DNA of 64,000 nucleotides from an uncultured Eubacteriales bacterium (GCA_934445035.1 CAKSDI010000004.1:1-64000), one strand, 5' to 3'; shown: positions 14,484 through 23,491, counted from the first letter of the stretch. Notes: generated by a model not told the origin, from the letters alone. Program-made: numbers and translations.

Positions 14484-14705
14484 TTACCTTTTCGGATAAG
14501 GTAAATCGGGCAAACCTAAAATGTAGTCTGCAGATACATTATAAAATTTGCAAAGAGTTATTAAGTGTTCTATCGGTAAAGCTCTTTTACCGATTTCGTA
14601 ATTTGAATACTGTTGCTGTTTCATATTTAGAACTTTTGCGATATCTTCCTGCTTTAAATCTTTATCTTCTCTCAAATCTCTTAAAATTTCATTGTAAATT
14701 TTCAC
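14484..14705 (-). CDS. Tiny XRE regulator with conserved tail (copy 4)
   Basis: 73 residues. Start GTG 14705 after AAAGGAAG. Cro/C1-type domain: EILRDLREDKDLKQEDIAKVLN, recognition region MKQQQYSNYEIGK, then FYNVSADYILGLPDLPYPKR. The N-terminal scaffold is nearly the same as copy 2 (3624), while the recognition helix differs, and its putative operator (GTTTGTG-7-CACAAAC) also differs. This one-protein-one-operator pattern is the main reason to treat the family as independent autorepressors. Confidence 0.85.
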   Translation of the reverse strand: MKIYNEILRDLREDKDLKQEDIAKVLNMKQQQYSNYEIGKRALPIEHLITLCKFYNVSADYILGLPDLPYPKR

Positions 14706-14742
14706 AATTTTTTCTTCCTTTTTTGTGAGTTTTTACAATTTT

Positions 14743-14793
14743 ATCATACAATCAAATGTTTGTGTTGACTTCACAAACGAACGGTTGTATAAT
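14743..14793. promoter_or_regulatory. Divergent promoters with operator (XRE copy 4)
   Basis: Rightward promoter TTGACT (14765-14770), 17-bp spacer, TATAAT (14788-14793). Leftward promoter for the XRE gene AAGTCA (14771-14766), 17-bp spacer, TATGAT (14748-14743). Inverted repeat GTTTGTG-N7-CACAAAC (14758-14778) straddles both -35 boxes. Confidence 0.72.
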
Positions 14794-14808
14794 GTGATTA
14801 AACATAAG

Positions 14809-14832
14809 CCTCTCGACTTCGAGGGCGCCTTG
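14809..14832. repeat. Short palindrome downstream of XRE copy 5
   Basis: CCTCTCG-ACTT-CGAGGG hairpin with GCGCCTTGG following. Positioned between the rightward promoter at 14765-14793 and the 3' end of XRE copy 5. Confidence 0.55.
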
Positions 14833-14840
14833 GTTTATTC

Positions 14841-15062
14841 TTACCTTTTTGGATATGGCAGATCGGGTAAGCCTAAAATATAATCTGCCGATACATTATA
14901 AAATTTGCAAAGCAAAGCAAGTCTTTCAATAGGCAATGGATGAATACCTCTTTCATATTTGCCATAATAACTCTTATCTATTTTTAAATGTTTTGCAACA
15001 TCTGCTTGCTCAAGATCGTGATCTTCGCGCAATTCTCTTAATATTTCATAATACCTTTTCAT
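14841..15062 (-). CDS. Tiny XRE regulator with conserved tail (copy 5)
   Basis: 73 residues from ATG 15062, with AAAGGAGA upstream (an in-frame upstream codon at 15086 lies before that site). Cro/C1-type domain: EILRELREDHDLEQADVAKHLKI, recognition region DKSYYGKYERGI, then FYNVSADYILGLPDLPYPKR. The 3' flank contains the GGCGCCCTCGAAGTCGAGAGG palindromic unit, like copy 2. It lies just downstream of secA on the same strand; copy 2 in turn is followed by a fragment of secA. Confidence 0.85.
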   Translation of the reverse strand: MKRYYEILRELREDHDLEQADVAKHLKIDKSYYGKYERGIHPLPIERLALLCKFYNVSADYILGLPDLPYPKR

Positions 15063-15122
15063 AGGAAATTTATCTCCTTTGCACAATTTTAAAAAATTAT
15101 AGCACGGAAAATAAATTTTCCC

Positions 15123-15152
15123 TTGACAAAGGACATATATATCCTTTATAAT
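15123..15152 (+). promoter_or_regulatory. Consensus promoter with 20-bp near-perfect palindromic operator
   Basis: TTGACA (15123-15128), 18-bp spacer, TATAAT (15147-15152). The spacer plus edges form AAAGGACATATATATCCTTT (15128-15147), a 20-bp palindrome with a single mismatched pair: an operator placed to block polymerase, presumably bound by XRE copy 5. A second near-palindrome GGAAAATAAATTTTCC (15106-15121) adjoins it, and TATAAT (15101-15096) on the minus strand may serve the XRE gene. Confidence 0.75.
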
Positions 15153-15158
15153 ATAAAA

Positions 15159-15225
15159 AAGCTTCCCTCTTACGAAGAAAGCGTCAAAATGATAGTTTTG
15201 ACGGAGGGAGAGTAAAGTTTTTTCT
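15159..15225 (+). ncRNA. Predicted short structured RNA from the operator-controlled promoter
   Basis: Starts about 7 bases after TATAAT at 15147-15152. Outer stem TCCCTC (15164-15169) with GAGGGA (15204-15209), inner stem CGTCAAAA (15182-15189) with TTTTGACG (15196-15203), then AGAGTAAAG and T6 ending near 15225: roughly 67 nt. No open reading frame of note. It could also be only an attenuated leader of a longer transcript: bases 15200-15212 can instead pair with CTCTCCTTCCGTC at 15260-15272. Confidence 0.5.
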
Positions 15226-15280
15226 TCACTGTAAAACCCACCTTAATTATTCAGCTTTTCTCTCCTTCCGTCATGGCTAA

Positions 15281-15314
15281 AGCCTTGCCTTCCTCTGACG
15301 AGGAAGGCAAGGCT
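15281..15314. repeat. Perfect 15-bp stem palindrome downstream of secA
   Basis: AGCCTTGCCTTCCTC, loop TGAC, GAGGAAGGCAAGGCT. Very stable hairpin in the gap between secA and the structured RNA; likely member of the interspersed palindrome family or a second terminator. Confidence 0.7.
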
Positions 15315-15328
15315 TGTAATAAACTAAT

Positions 15329-15354
15329 AAGGCTCCCGAAAATCGGGAGCCTTT
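15329..15354 (-). terminator. Hairpin after secA
   Basis: AAGGCTCCCGA pairs with TCGGGAGCCTT around AAAA, 18 bases after the secA stop codon; the T run on the minus strand is weak. Confidence 0.65.
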
Positions 15355-15371
15355 GATATATAATAAAAATT

Positions 15372-18095
15372 TTATTCCAAACCTTTTCCGCAGCAGCGCT
15401 TATACTTTTTACCCGAGCCGCAGGGGCAGAGAGCGTTTTTACTTACAGCGCCTTTACCTCTGACCGTTGCGGGGGCGCCGGTTTCGGTTTCCTCGGCAAC
15501 CTTTTCGCGCTTGACATCCTCCTCGCGGCGGATCTCGACGGTAAGTGTAAGCTTTGCGGTCTGCTCTCTTATTGCGTCGCGCATAGCGGAGAACATATCG
15601 TAGCTTTCGTTTCTGTAGGCTACTACGGGATCGTGCTGACCGTAAGCTCTAAGACCGATACCCTGTCTTAACTGATCCATATTATCGATATGATCCATCC
15701 AGTTTGTATCAACGCAGCGAAGAAGAATTACTCTTTCCATTTCTCTTGTTATCTCGCTGCCGAAGCGCTCTTCTCTGAGATCATATTTTTCGTGAGCGAT
15801 CTGCTTTAATTTCTCGCTGACATCTTCTTTTTCAAGACCTGCGACATTTTCTTTCAAAAAGTCAAGATCGGAATCGGCTGCTACCCAGCCTGTGAAGTAC
15901 TCTTTAAGTCCCTTTATATCCCAATTTTCTTTTTCGGGATCGGAGAGATAGATAGAAACATAGGAGTCGATAGTTTCGTCTATCATACTGAGAATGCTGT
16001 CTTTTAAGTTCTCGCCGTCAAGCACCTTATTGCGCTGCTCATAAATAAGCTCTCTTTGCTTATTCATAACATCGTCATACTCTAAAACATGCTTTCTTGC
16101 GGCGAAGTTCATTCCCTCTTTCTTGCGCTGAGCGCTTTCGATGGTTCTCGATAAGAGCTTGCTTTCAAGGGGAGTGTCTTCTTCGACTTTTAAGGTATCC
16201 ATCATCTGCGAGATACGCTCGCCGCCGTAGAGCCTCATAAGGTCGTCTTCAAGAGATATATAAAATCTTGTGGATCCCGGATCGCCCTGACGGCCCGCAC
16301 GGCCTCTTAACTGGTTATCGATTCGTCTTGAATCATGACGCTCGGTGCCTAAAATAAAGAGTCCGCCCGCATTTCTTACCTTATCTGCCTCGGGGGCTAT
16401 TTCTGCTTTGAATTCATCATAGTAAGCTTTAAACTTCGCTCTTGCGTCAATAATTTCCTTATCCTCGGTATCGGCAAAGCCTGTGGCCTCGGCGATAAGC
16501 TCCTCGGAAATTCCGTCGTGACGGAGTGCGTTTTTCGCTAAATACTCTGCGTTACCGCCGAGCATAATATCGGTTCCGCGGCCCGCCATATTGGTGGCAA
16601 TCGTGACCGCTCCGGGCATACCTGCCTGCGCGATTATTTCCGCTTCTTTTTCGTGGTGCTTAGCGTTTAATACATTATGCTTAATACCTCTTGACTTAAG
16701 CATTTTAGATAAAAGCTCGGATTTTTCGATCGTGATAGTACCTACTAAGACCGGCTGATCTTTTTCGTGGCATGCGATTATCTGATCTATGACCGCATTG
16801 AATTTAGCCTTTTCTGTTTTATAAACAGAATCGTTAAGGTCTATTCTTGCGAGCGGTTTATTTGTGGGTATCTCTACGACATCAAGCCTATAGATCTCTC
16901 TGAATTCCGCTTCCTCCGTCATAGCGGTACCCGTCATTCCGGAAAGCTTTGAATAGAGCCTGAAGAAGTTCTGGAAAGTGATAGTTGCAAGAGTTTTCGA
17001 TTCGCTCGCTATCTTTACGCCCTCTTTTGCCTCTATCGCCTGATGAAGTCCCTCGTTATATCTTCTGCCGAACATAAGGCGGCCGGTGAACTCGTCGACT
17101 ATAATTACCTCGCCGTCTTTAACGACATAGTCGATATCCCTCTGCATTACGCCGTAAGCCTTGATCGCCTGATTGATATGGTGGGCGATCTTTATATTTT
17201 CCGTATCGTTAAGGTTTGAAATAGAGAAATATTCCTCGGCTTTTTTAACGCCCTGCGGAGTGAGGGTTGCGGTGCGCGCCTTTTCGTCTACGACATAATC
17301 GCCGTTGTAATCCGCCTCTTCGTCGGTCTCCTTATCGTCCATTTCCTTTACTTTTACCATTTTCATACTTCTTGCAAGCGAATTGGCTTTAAGATAAAGG
17401 TCGCTCGATTTATCGCCCTGACCCGAAATTATAAGCGGAGTTCTCGCCTCGTCGATAAGGATAGAGTCCACCTCGTCGACTATAGCGAAATTATGCCCTC
17501 TTTGCACCTTTTGCTCTTTATAAATTACCATATTATCGCGCAGGTAATCAAAACCGAGCTCATTATTGGTGCAGTATGTTATATCGGCGTCATAAGCCGC
17601 TTTTTTCTCATCGTGATCCATTCCGTGAATTATAAGTCCTACGGAAAGACCTAAAAATCTGTAAAGCTTGCCCATCCATTCGGAGTCGCGCTTTGCAAGA
17701 TAATCGTTTACCGTTACGATATGCACGCCCTTGCCCGTCAAAGCGTTTAAGTATGCGGGGAGGGTAGCGACAAGGGTTTTACCTTCGCCCGTTTTCATCT
17801 CGCTTATTCTTCCCTGGTGAAGAATAATTCCGCCGATTATCTGCACGGGGAAGTGGCGCATAGAAAGCACCCTGTCCGCCGCCTCTCGGCATACGGCAAA
17901 CGCCTCGGGCAGAATATCGTCAAGCGTTTCGCCGCTTGAAAGTCTGTCTTTAAACTCGTTTGTTTTAGCTTTCAGCTCTGAATCCGAAAGCTTCTTATAC
18001 TCGTCTTCAAGGGATAGCACCTTTGAAAGAAGAGGCTTTATCCGTTTTACTTCTTTTTCGCTGTAATTGCCGAAAATCTTGTCAAGAAGTCCCAT
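15372..18095 (-). CDS. secA: Preprotein translocase ATPase SecA
   Basis: 907 residues, full length. Peripheral membrane ATPase that drives unfolded proteins through SecYEG. Walker A TGEGKT at residues 102-107, Walker B VDEVD at 205-209, [12 protein letters not shown] next to it, the second-motor signature [14 protein letters not shown] and [21 protein letters not shown], and the C-terminal SEC-C zinc site [16 protein letters not shown] 18095 is preceded by GGAGC. It is 12 bases downstream of apbE on the same strand, so probably co-transcribed. A copy of its last ~95 bases is found at about 3918-4018. Confidence 0.98.
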   Translation of the reverse strand: MGLLDKIFGNYSEKEVKRIKPLLSKVLSLEDEYKKLSDSELKAKTNEFKDRLSSGETLDDILPEAFAVCREAADRVLSMRHFPVQIIGGIILHQGRISEMKTGEGKTLVATLPAYLNALTGKGVHIVTVNDYLAKRDSEWMGKLYRFLGLSVGLIIHGMDHDEKKAAYDADITYCTNNELGFDYLRDNMVIYKEQKVQRGHNFAIVDEVDSILIDEARTPLIISGQGDKSSDLYLKANSLARSMKMVKVKEMDDKETDEEADYNGDYVVDEKARTATLTPQGVKKAEEYFSISNLNDTENIKIAHHINQAIKAYGVMQRDIDYVVKDGEVIIVDEFTGRLMFGRRYNEGLHQAIEAKEGVKIASESKTLATITFQNFFRLYSKLSGMTGTAMTEEAEFREIYRLDVVEIPTNKPLARIDLNDSVYKTEKAKFNAVIDQIIACHEKDQPVLVGTITIEKSELLSKMLKSRGIKHNVLNAKHHEKEAEIIAQAGMPGAVTIATNMAGRGTDIMLGGNAEYLAKNALRHDGISEELIAEATGFADTEDKEIIDARAKFKAYYDEFKAEIAPEADKVRNAGGLFILGTERHDSRRIDNQLRGRAGRQGDPGSTRFYISLEDDLMRLYGGERISQMMDTLKVEEDTPLESKLLSRTIESAQRKKEGMNFAARKHVLEYDDVMNKQRELIYEQRNKVLDGENLKDSILSMIDETIDSYVSIYLSDPEKENWDIKGLKEYFTGWVAADSDLDFLKENVAGLEKEDVSEKLKQIAHEKYDLREERFGSEITREMERVILLRCVDTNWMDHIDNMDQLRQGIGLRAYGQHDPVVAYRNESYDMFSAMRDAIREQTAKLTLTVEIRREEDVKREKVAEETETGAPATVRGKGAVSKNALCPCGSGKKYKRCCGKGLE

Positions 18096-18107
18096 AAAAT
18101 TGCTCCT

Positions 18108-19067
18108 TTATTTTAAATAAAAATCATTGTTTGTTTTTTTAAGACCGGAGGAATAAAGAATTTCCCCGTTTCGCTTTATTATTACCGCCTGTGCGCCGTT
18201 TGTATTTTCTATAAGCTTTAAGCCGTCTTCACTGCCCGAAAGCACGATGCAGGTGGAGAGGATATCCGCGTCAAGAGAAGAGGAGGATATCACCGTTGCC
18301 GAAGAAACATCGGAATCGGCAGGGTAGCCGGTTTTCGGATCGATGATGTGGTGATAAATCTCGTCCGAGCTTTCGAAATACCTTTCGTATATCCCCGAAG
18401 TAACGACGCTTTTATCTTGAACGGTTATATACCCCGAATATTCGCTCTCGCTAAACGGTTTTTTTATCGCTATGCGGCTTTTTTCGCCCAAAGCTACTAT
18501 ATTTCCGCCAAGATTTAAAACCGCGTTTTTAACTCCCTTGCTTTTAAGGTACTGCGCGGTTTTATCCGCAATATAGCCTTTTGCGGCGGCGCCGAGGTCG
18601 ATACTTGCTCCGTTTAAATTGATTTTCCCGTCGCTTTCTTCTATCGACTCGTAGCCCACTCTTCTTAAAGCCTCGCTTATTTCGTCTTTAGACGGAACGG
18701 TTTTTAATTTAAAATCCCATAGCTTTGTAAGCGGTCTTACGGTGATATCGAATTTTCCGCCCGTTAATTCGCTGTAGTGAACGCAGCGGCCGATAAGCTC
18801 ATAAGTATCCTTGCTTACCTCGGTGAATTCACTGTTTTTTGCGCCGTTAAGCTTTGAAACATCGCTGCTCTTTACAGTTACGCTGAAAAGCTTCTCATAG
18901 TCCGAGATCTTTTCAAAAGCTTGATTTATTAACTCTTGCGGGCAGTCGGCACTTATAGTGACGACCGTGTCGAGCAGAAATCTCGTTTCGCTTGTCTGCT
19001 CCGATTTTGAGCATCCGCAGAGCGAAATGAGAAATAAAACCGTAAACACACGAGAAAAATTTTTCAT
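18108..19067 (-). CDS. apbE: FAD:protein FMN transferase, lipoprotein
   Basis: 319 residues. Attaches FMN covalently to Ser/Thr of flavoproteins such as Rnf/Nqr subunits outside the cytoplasm. N-terminal lipoprotein signal MKNFSRVFTVLFLISLCGCSK with the lipid Cys in LCGC. ApbE blocks: LLDTVVTISAD, KLWDF near residue 115, INLNGASIDLGAAAKGYIADK (about 165-185), NLGGNIVALG, HHIIDPKTGYPADSD and SSLDADILSTCIVLSG. Divergent from a NusG_II/Gx transporter pair, a set that fits a flavin- or quinone-linked envelope redox function. Confidence 0.93.
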   Translation of the reverse strand: MKNFSRVFTVLFLISLCGCSKSEQTSETRFLLDTVVTISADCPQELINQAFEKISDYEKLFSVTVKSSDVSKLNGAKNSEFTEVSKDTYELIGRCVHYSELTGGKFDITVRPLTKLWDFKLKTVPSKDEISEALRRVGYESIEESDGKINLNGASIDLGAAAKGYIADKTAQYLKSKGVKNAVLNLGGNIVALGEKSRIAIKKPFSESEYSGYITVQDKSVVTSGIYERYFESSDEIYHHIIDPKTGYPADSDVSSATVISSSSLDADILSTCIVLSGSEDGLKLIENTNGAQAVIIKRNGEILYSSGLKKTNNDFYLK

Positions 19068-19147
19068 AAAATCAATTATACAATATCTTTCTTTTTTTGT
19101 AAAGATGTGTTATTATATTTTATATTATATAAAGGCAGTATAAAGCT

Positions 19148-19462
19148 ATGTTTAAAAAAAGAGATCTGATAATTTATTTTTTTATTCTTCTCTTAACTGC
19201 GGGCTCGCTTTTTGCGGTTTTCAGCCGAAAGAGCGGAAGCTATGTTGAGATCCGCGAAAATAACCGCGAAGTTATAAAAGCCGATTTAGATAAGGACAGG
19301 AAAATTCCGCTTTCAAAAAACACGGTTATAATAAAAAATAAACAGGTCTATATGTCTTATGCGGACTGCCCCGACAAAATATGCAAGGCTAAGGGAAAAA
19401 TTTCTAAAAAAGGGGAAAGCATAATATGCCTGCCAAACAGGGTTTCGGTGGAAATAAAATAA
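19148..19462 (+). CDS. NusG domain II-containing membrane-anchored protein
   Basis: 104 residues. One N-terminal membrane helix (LIIYFFILLLTAGSLFAVF, residues 7-25), then an extracytoplasmic NusG_II domain with YVEIRENNREV, NTVIIKNKQVYMSYADCPDKICKAKGKIS and ESIICLPNRVSVEI. The paired Cys (DCPDKIC) and ICLPN are typical of this family. It often accompanies Gx transporters and ApbE; the function is unproven. It overlaps the next gene by 37 bases. Confidence 0.88.
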   Translation: MFKKRDLIIYFFILLLTAGSLFAVFSRKSGSYVEIRENNREVIKADLDKDRKIPLSKNTVIIKNKQVYMSYADCPDKICKAKGKISKKGESIICLPNRVSVEIK

Positions 19463-19947
19463 ATGCAAAGCGAATATGCCTGCTTTCCTCGCTTTGCGTG
19501 ATGAGCCTGGGGCTTTCATATCTTGAAACACTGCTTCCCACGGCGTTTATAGCCCCCGGAATAAAGCTCGGCCTTGCGAATGCGGCGGCTGTGGTGCTTA
19601 TTTATAAAAAAGATTTTAAGGGCGCCGTGATGATAAGCGCGGTTAGGATAATTTTAAGCTCTCTGCTTTTTTCGGGCGCATTTTCCGCGGTTTTTTCGCT
19701 GGCGGGTGCGGCTGTATCGCTGAGTCTATGTTATATTTTAGCAAAAAGCGGAAAATTTTCCGTCGTCGCAGTGTCGGCGGCAGGAGGAGCGGCGCACAAC
19801 CTCGCGCAGGCGGCGGTGGCCTTATTCACGGTGGGTAAAGCGGTCATTTATTATCTGCCGGCGCTGATAATCGCAGGTACAGCGAGCGGAGCCGTTATAG
19901 GCGCGCTTTGTTATATGATTTTAAAAAAAATAAAGACAAACCGATAA
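19426..19947 (+). CDS. Gx transporter family membrane protein (heptaprenyl diphosphate synthase component I-like)
   Basis: 173 residues with five or so hydrophobic segments. Family signatures: ETLLPTAFIAPGIKLGLANAA (about 31-52) and GGAAHNLAQAAVALF (about 125-140). Start ATG 19426 lies inside the NusG_II gene but has AAGGGGAAAG at correct spacing, so the 37-base overlap is probably real and implies coupled translation. Often mis-named as a prenyl synthase subunit; more likely a small-molecule transporter. Substrate unknown. Confidence 0.85.
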   Translation: MPAKQGFGGNKINAKRICLLSSLCVMSLGLSYLETLLPTAFIAPGIKLGLANAAAVVLIYKKDFKGAVMISAVRIILSSLLFSGAFSAVFSLAGAAVSLSLCYILAKSGKFSVVAVSAAGGAAHNLAQAAVALFTVGKAVIYYLPALIIAGTASGAVIGALCYMILKKIKTNR

Positions 19948-19961
19948 AAATGGTGTATAAT
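19933..19961 (+). promoter_or_regulatory. Probable asnB promoter
   Basis: AAGACA (19933-19938), 17-bp spacer, TATAAT (19956-19961), overlapping the end of the Gx transporter gene. Confidence 0.55.
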
Positions 19962-19989
19962 AAAGAAATTACGACAGGAGTTGATTAAA

Positions 19990-21837
19990 ATGTGCGGTTT
20001 TGCAGGCTTCACAAATAATATAAAAGACGACGGTTCGGTGCTTAAACTTATGATGAACCGCATTATCCACCGCGGACCCGACAGCGACGGCGTTTATCTT
20101 GACGATAATATAGCTTTAGGCTTCCGCCGCCTTTCGATAATCGATCTGTCCGAGGGCGATCAGCCGATGTTTAATGAGGATAAGAGCCTCGTGCTTGTTT
20201 TTAACGGCGAGATCTATAACTACAAGGATTTAAGAGCCGAGCTTTTAGACGCAGGTCACAAATTCAGCAACAATTCCGACAGCGAGGTCCTGCTCCACGG
20301 TTACGAGCAGTGGGGAGAGGAGCTTGTTAAAAAGCTCAGGGGAATGTATGCGTTTGTAATTTTTGATAAGAAAGACAACTCCGTTTTCGGAGCTAGGGAT
20401 ATTTTCGGAATAAAGCCTTTTTATTATACTTTTATGAACGGCAGCTTTATTTTCGGCTCGGAGATAAAATCGTTCCTCGATCACCCCGATTTTAAAAAGG
20501 AGTTAAACGAGGAGGCGCTCGGCCACTTCTTATCTTTCCAATATTCCCCCACGGAGGAAACTTTCTTTAAAAATGTTTATAAGCTTCCGCCCGCGCATTG
20601 TTTTACTTATAAAAACGGGAAATTTGAAAAGACAAGATACTTCCGCCCCGAATTTTCCCCTGAAAACGGCGTGCTTGAATATTTTGCCGACAGGGCAGAC
20701 GAGGCTGTAAGAGAGTCGGTAAAAGCGCATAAGATAGCCGATGTTGAAGTAGGCTCATTCTTATCGAGCGGAATAGACTCTTCCTATATCGCCGAGGCGG
20801 CTGATGTGGACAAGACCTTTACCGTGGGCTTTGAAAGTCCCGACGGCGACAGGTACAATGAAATTCACTATGCCAAGGAATTTGCAAAAACCATAAATGT
20901 TGAAAACATTTCAAAGGTCATCACTCCCGATGAATATTGGGATTCGTTTTCAAATATTCAGTATCATATGGACGAGCCTTTGGCGGATCCTGCCGCTATC
21001 GCGCTTTATTTCGTAAGCAAGCTAGCAAGCGAATATGTAAAGGTCGTAATGTCGGGCGAGGGAGCCGATGAGCTTTTCGGCGGCTATAAAATTTATCAGG
21101 AGCCTATCACTCTCACGGCTTATGATTCGCTGCCTTTTTGTATCCGCAGGGCGATAAGCAAATTATGCGAGCATCTGCCTAAGGTGCACGGAATAAACTA
21201 TCTTATCCGCAGAGGCAAAACCATAGAGGAAAGATTTATCGGAAACGCTTATATTTTCACCAAAAAAGAGCGCGACCGCCTTTTAAAGAGCGAAAAAGCC
21301 AAGAAGGCGGCGGAGCCGAAGGTGCTTTGCGATAAATTCTACAGCGAAGTAAAGAATAAAGACGATATCACGAAAATGCAGTATCTCGATATCAATATGT
21401 GGCTTATGGGCGATATTTTGCTCAAAGCCGATAAAACGAGTATGGCAAACTCTTTAGAGCTGCGCGTTCCGTTCCTTGATAAAAAGGTTTTGGAGCTTGC
21501 TTCCACCATTCCGCTTGACTGCAGAGTAAATACCAAAACGACTAAGCTTGCCCTGCGCAAGGCGGCTGAAAAAACTCTGCCTAAGCGCACCGCCGATAAA
21601 GATAAGCTCGGTTTCCCCGTGCCGATAAGAGTGTGGCTTAAAGAGGAAAAGTATTATAACAGAGTGCATGACGCGTTTTTATCCGAAAACGCTCAGAAAT
21701 TCTTCGATACCAAAAAGCTTATAAAAATGCTTGACGACCATAAGGCAGATAAAGCGGACTTAAGCCGCAAGATATGGACTGTTTACACTTTCCTTGTTTG
21801 GTATAAGGAATTCTTCGGCGAAAGCGAAAGGGCATAA
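19990..21837 (+). CDS. asnB: Asparagine synthase (glutamine-hydrolysing)
   Basis: 615 residues. Converts aspartate, ATP and glutamine to asparagine. The mature N-terminus must be Cys, and ATG 19990 gives MCGFAGF with AGGAG upstream; the earlier in-frame ATT/ATG context (19981) would bury the nucleophile. N-terminal Ntn amidotransferase (1-200) with RGPDSDG, RLSIIDLS, FNGEIYNY and SDSEVLLHGYEQWG; C-terminal synthetase with the PP-loop variant LSSGIDSS (about 255-262) and SGEGADELFGGY. A methyltransferase gene follows after 3 bases, so they are probably co-transcribed. Confidence 0.95.
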   Translation: MCGFAGFTNNIKDDGSVLKLMMNRIIHRGPDSDGVYLDDNIALGFRRLSIIDLSEGDQPMFNEDKSLVLVFNGEIYNYKDLRAELLDAGHKFSNNSDSEVLLHGYEQWGEELVKKLRGMYAFVIFDKKDNSVFGARDIFGIKPFYYTFMNGSFIFGSEIKSFLDHPDFKKELNEEALGHFLSFQYSPTEETFFKNVYKLPPAHCFTYKNGKFEKTRYFRPEFSPENGVLEYFADRADEAVRESVKAHKIADVEVGSFLSSGIDSSYIAEAADVDKTFTVGFESPDGDRYNEIHYAKEFAKTINVENISKVITPDEYWDSFSNIQYHMDEPLADPAAIALYFVSKLASEYVKVVMSGEGADELFGGYKIYQEPITLTAYDSLPFCIRRAISKLCEHLPKVHGINYLIRRGKTIEERFIGNAYIFTKKERDRLLKSEKAKKAAEPKVLCDKFYSEVKNKDDITKMQYLDINMWLMGDILLKADKTSMANSLELRVPFLDKKVLELASTIPLDCRVNTKTTKLALRKAAEKTLPKRTADKDKLGFPVPIRVWLKEEKYYNRVHDAFLSENAQKFFDTKKLIKMLDDHKADKADLSRKIWTVYTFLVWYKEFFGESERA

Positions 21838-21840
21838 GAG

Positions 21841-22572
21841 ATGTACGAAACGCTCTCGGAATTCTATGACGAGCTCACCTTTGACGCCGAGTATGACAGG
21901 CGAACCGAGTATGTTTTAAAGCTTTTTGAAAAGTTCGGCTCCGCTCCTGAGTCGATTATCGATCTTGCCTGCGGAACAGGGAGCTTTTCAAGAAGATTTG
22001 CAGACCGCGGAATTAAGACTGTCGGGGTGGACTGCTCCCCCGAAATGCTGACAACAGCCGAAAGCAAAAATCACGGCGAGGTGTTTTATGTCTGCCAAAA
22101 GGCGGAAAATCTTGCTTTGCTTGAAAAAGCGGAGGGCGCCGTGTGCCTGCTTGACGGACTTAATCATATCACCGATTATAATAAGCTAAAAAGGGCTTTT
22201 AAAAGGCTTTCGCTTAATTTAAAGCCGCATTCGCTTTTTATATTTGATATGAATACTCTTTATAAGCACAAAACGGTGCTGGGGAACAACACTATAGTTA
22301 AGGAAACGCAGGATACTTTTCTTGTATGGCAAAATTGCCTCAGAAAAGATAATAAAACCGTGGATATCTATCTCGATATTTTTAAAAGATCGGGGGAAGA
22401 TAAGTATATCAGATCCTGCGATACCGTTACCGAAAAGGCTTATACAAACGAAGAAATAATCTCCGCTTTAAGCGAGGCCGGGTTTGAGTTTAAAAGAGTT
22501 TACGGCGAGTTTACTTATAGAAAACCTAAAGAAAACTGCCAGCGTGCGGTGTTTATCGCCGAAAAGATCTGA
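21841..22572 (+). CDS. Class I SAM-dependent methyltransferase
   Basis: 243 residues. N-terminal YETLSEFYDELT block as in the YqeM/methyltransferase type 11/25 group; SAM motif I IDLACGTGSFSRRFA (about 39-53), motif II VGVDCSPEMLTTA, and motif III-like LLDGLNHITD. Substrate unknown. It starts 3 bases after asnB stop and is followed after 13 bases by hslO, giving an asnB-MT-hslO unit. Confidence 0.85.
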   Translation: MYETLSEFYDELTFDAEYDRRTEYVLKLFEKFGSAPESIIDLACGTGSFSRRFADRGIKTVGVDCSPEMLTTAESKNHGEVFYVCQKAENLALLEKAEGAVCLLDGLNHITDYNKLKRAFKRLSLNLKPHSLFIFDMNTLYKHKTVLGNNTIVKETQDTFLVWQNCLRKDNKTVDIYLDIFKRSGEDKYIRSCDTVTEKAYTNEEIISALSEAGFEFKRVYGEFTYRKPKENCQRAVFIAEKI

Positions 22573-22585
22573 AAGGAATTTTAAA

Positions 22586-23467
22586 ATGGGAAAGCTTATC
22601 CGCGCGATAACTTCCGACGGCTGCGTTACCGCTATCGCGGTGGACAGCACGGATATCGTGGCAAAAGCCGAAAATCTTCATAAAACCTCCGCCGTTATGA
22701 CGGCGGCTTTGGGGCGGCTGCTCACCGCCGCGTCGCTTATGGGCGATATGCTTAAAAATAAAGAGGACTCTCTTACTCTTAAAATCGACGGCAAGGGTCC
22801 CGCGGGATCGCTTATTGCGGTTTCGGATTATAATGGAAATGTCAGAGGATACGCGGTAAATCCGAGGGTGGAAATTCCGCTTAAGGAAAACGGCAAGCTT
22901 GATGTTTCGGGCGCGGTCGGGAAAGACGGCGTGCTGTATGTCATAAAGGATCTGGGTCTTAAAGAGCCTTATAACGGCTATGTGCCGATAGCAAGCGGCG
23001 AAATTGCCGAGGATATCGCGGCTTATTATGCTGTGAGCGAGCAGATTCCCACGGTGTGCGCGCTCGGCGTGCTTGTAAATCCCGATCTCACAGTCAGAAA
23101 AGCGGGAGGGTATATTATTCAGCTTTTGCCTGCCGCCCACGGCGATGAGGAAATTATTTCAAAGCTTGAAAACAATGTCCGTAAAATTAAGCCGATAAGC
23201 GAGCTTTTAAACGAAGGAAAGAGCATTGAAGAGATAGTAAAAGCCGTGCTCGATGGGTTTGAAACCGAAATTCTCGATTCCTCTGATCCTAAGTATCTTT
23301 GCACCTGTTCAAGGGAAAGATTTAAAAGGGCGCTAAAGTCGCTCGGTAAAGTCCAGCTTGAAGAATTCGCCGAAAATCCCGAGGATATCGAAATCAGGTG
23401 CGAATTCTGCAATAAAACTTATGATTTTAAAAATGAGGAAATAAAAGATATCATAAATTCGCTTTAA
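22586..23467 (+). CDS. hslO: Redox-regulated chaperone Hsp33
   Basis: 293 residues. Cytosolic holdase switched on by oxidation of its zinc site. MGKLIRAITSDGCVTAIAVDST start, LTAASLMGDMLKN and LTLKIDGKGPAGSLIAVSDYNGNVRGY in the core; C-terminal zinc motif CTCS (about residue 233) and CEFC (about 268). ATG 22586 follows GAAAGGAAT; a longer frame starting inside the methyltransferase gene is rejected. Fits the oxidative-stress theme with rubrerythrin. Confidence 0.95.
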   Translation: MGKLIRAITSDGCVTAIAVDSTDIVAKAENLHKTSAVMTAALGRLLTAASLMGDMLKNKEDSLTLKIDGKGPAGSLIAVSDYNGNVRGYAVNPRVEIPLKENGKLDVSGAVGKDGVLYVIKDLGLKEPYNGYVPIASGEIAEDIAAYYAVSEQIPTVCALGVLVNPDLTVRKAGGYIIQLLPAAHGDEEIISKLENNVRKIKPISELLNEGKSIEEIVKAVLDGFETEILDSSDPKYLCTCSRERFKRALKSLGKVQLEEFAENPEDIEIRCEFCNKTYDFKNEEIKDIINSL

Positions 23468-23491
23468 ATATAATAAAATGTAAAAAAATGC

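Noticed and set aside
19990..21837. asnB as part of a lasso-peptide pathway with the HprK-like/PqqD set
   Set aside because: It is a full-length two-domain asparagine synthase with intact N-terminal Cys, 8.6 kb away on the other strand, next to unrelated genes.
22484..22585. Upstream extension of Hsp33
   Set aside because: It overlaps the methyltransferase frame; Hsp33 starts at MGKLIRAITSDG with GAAAGGAAT in front.
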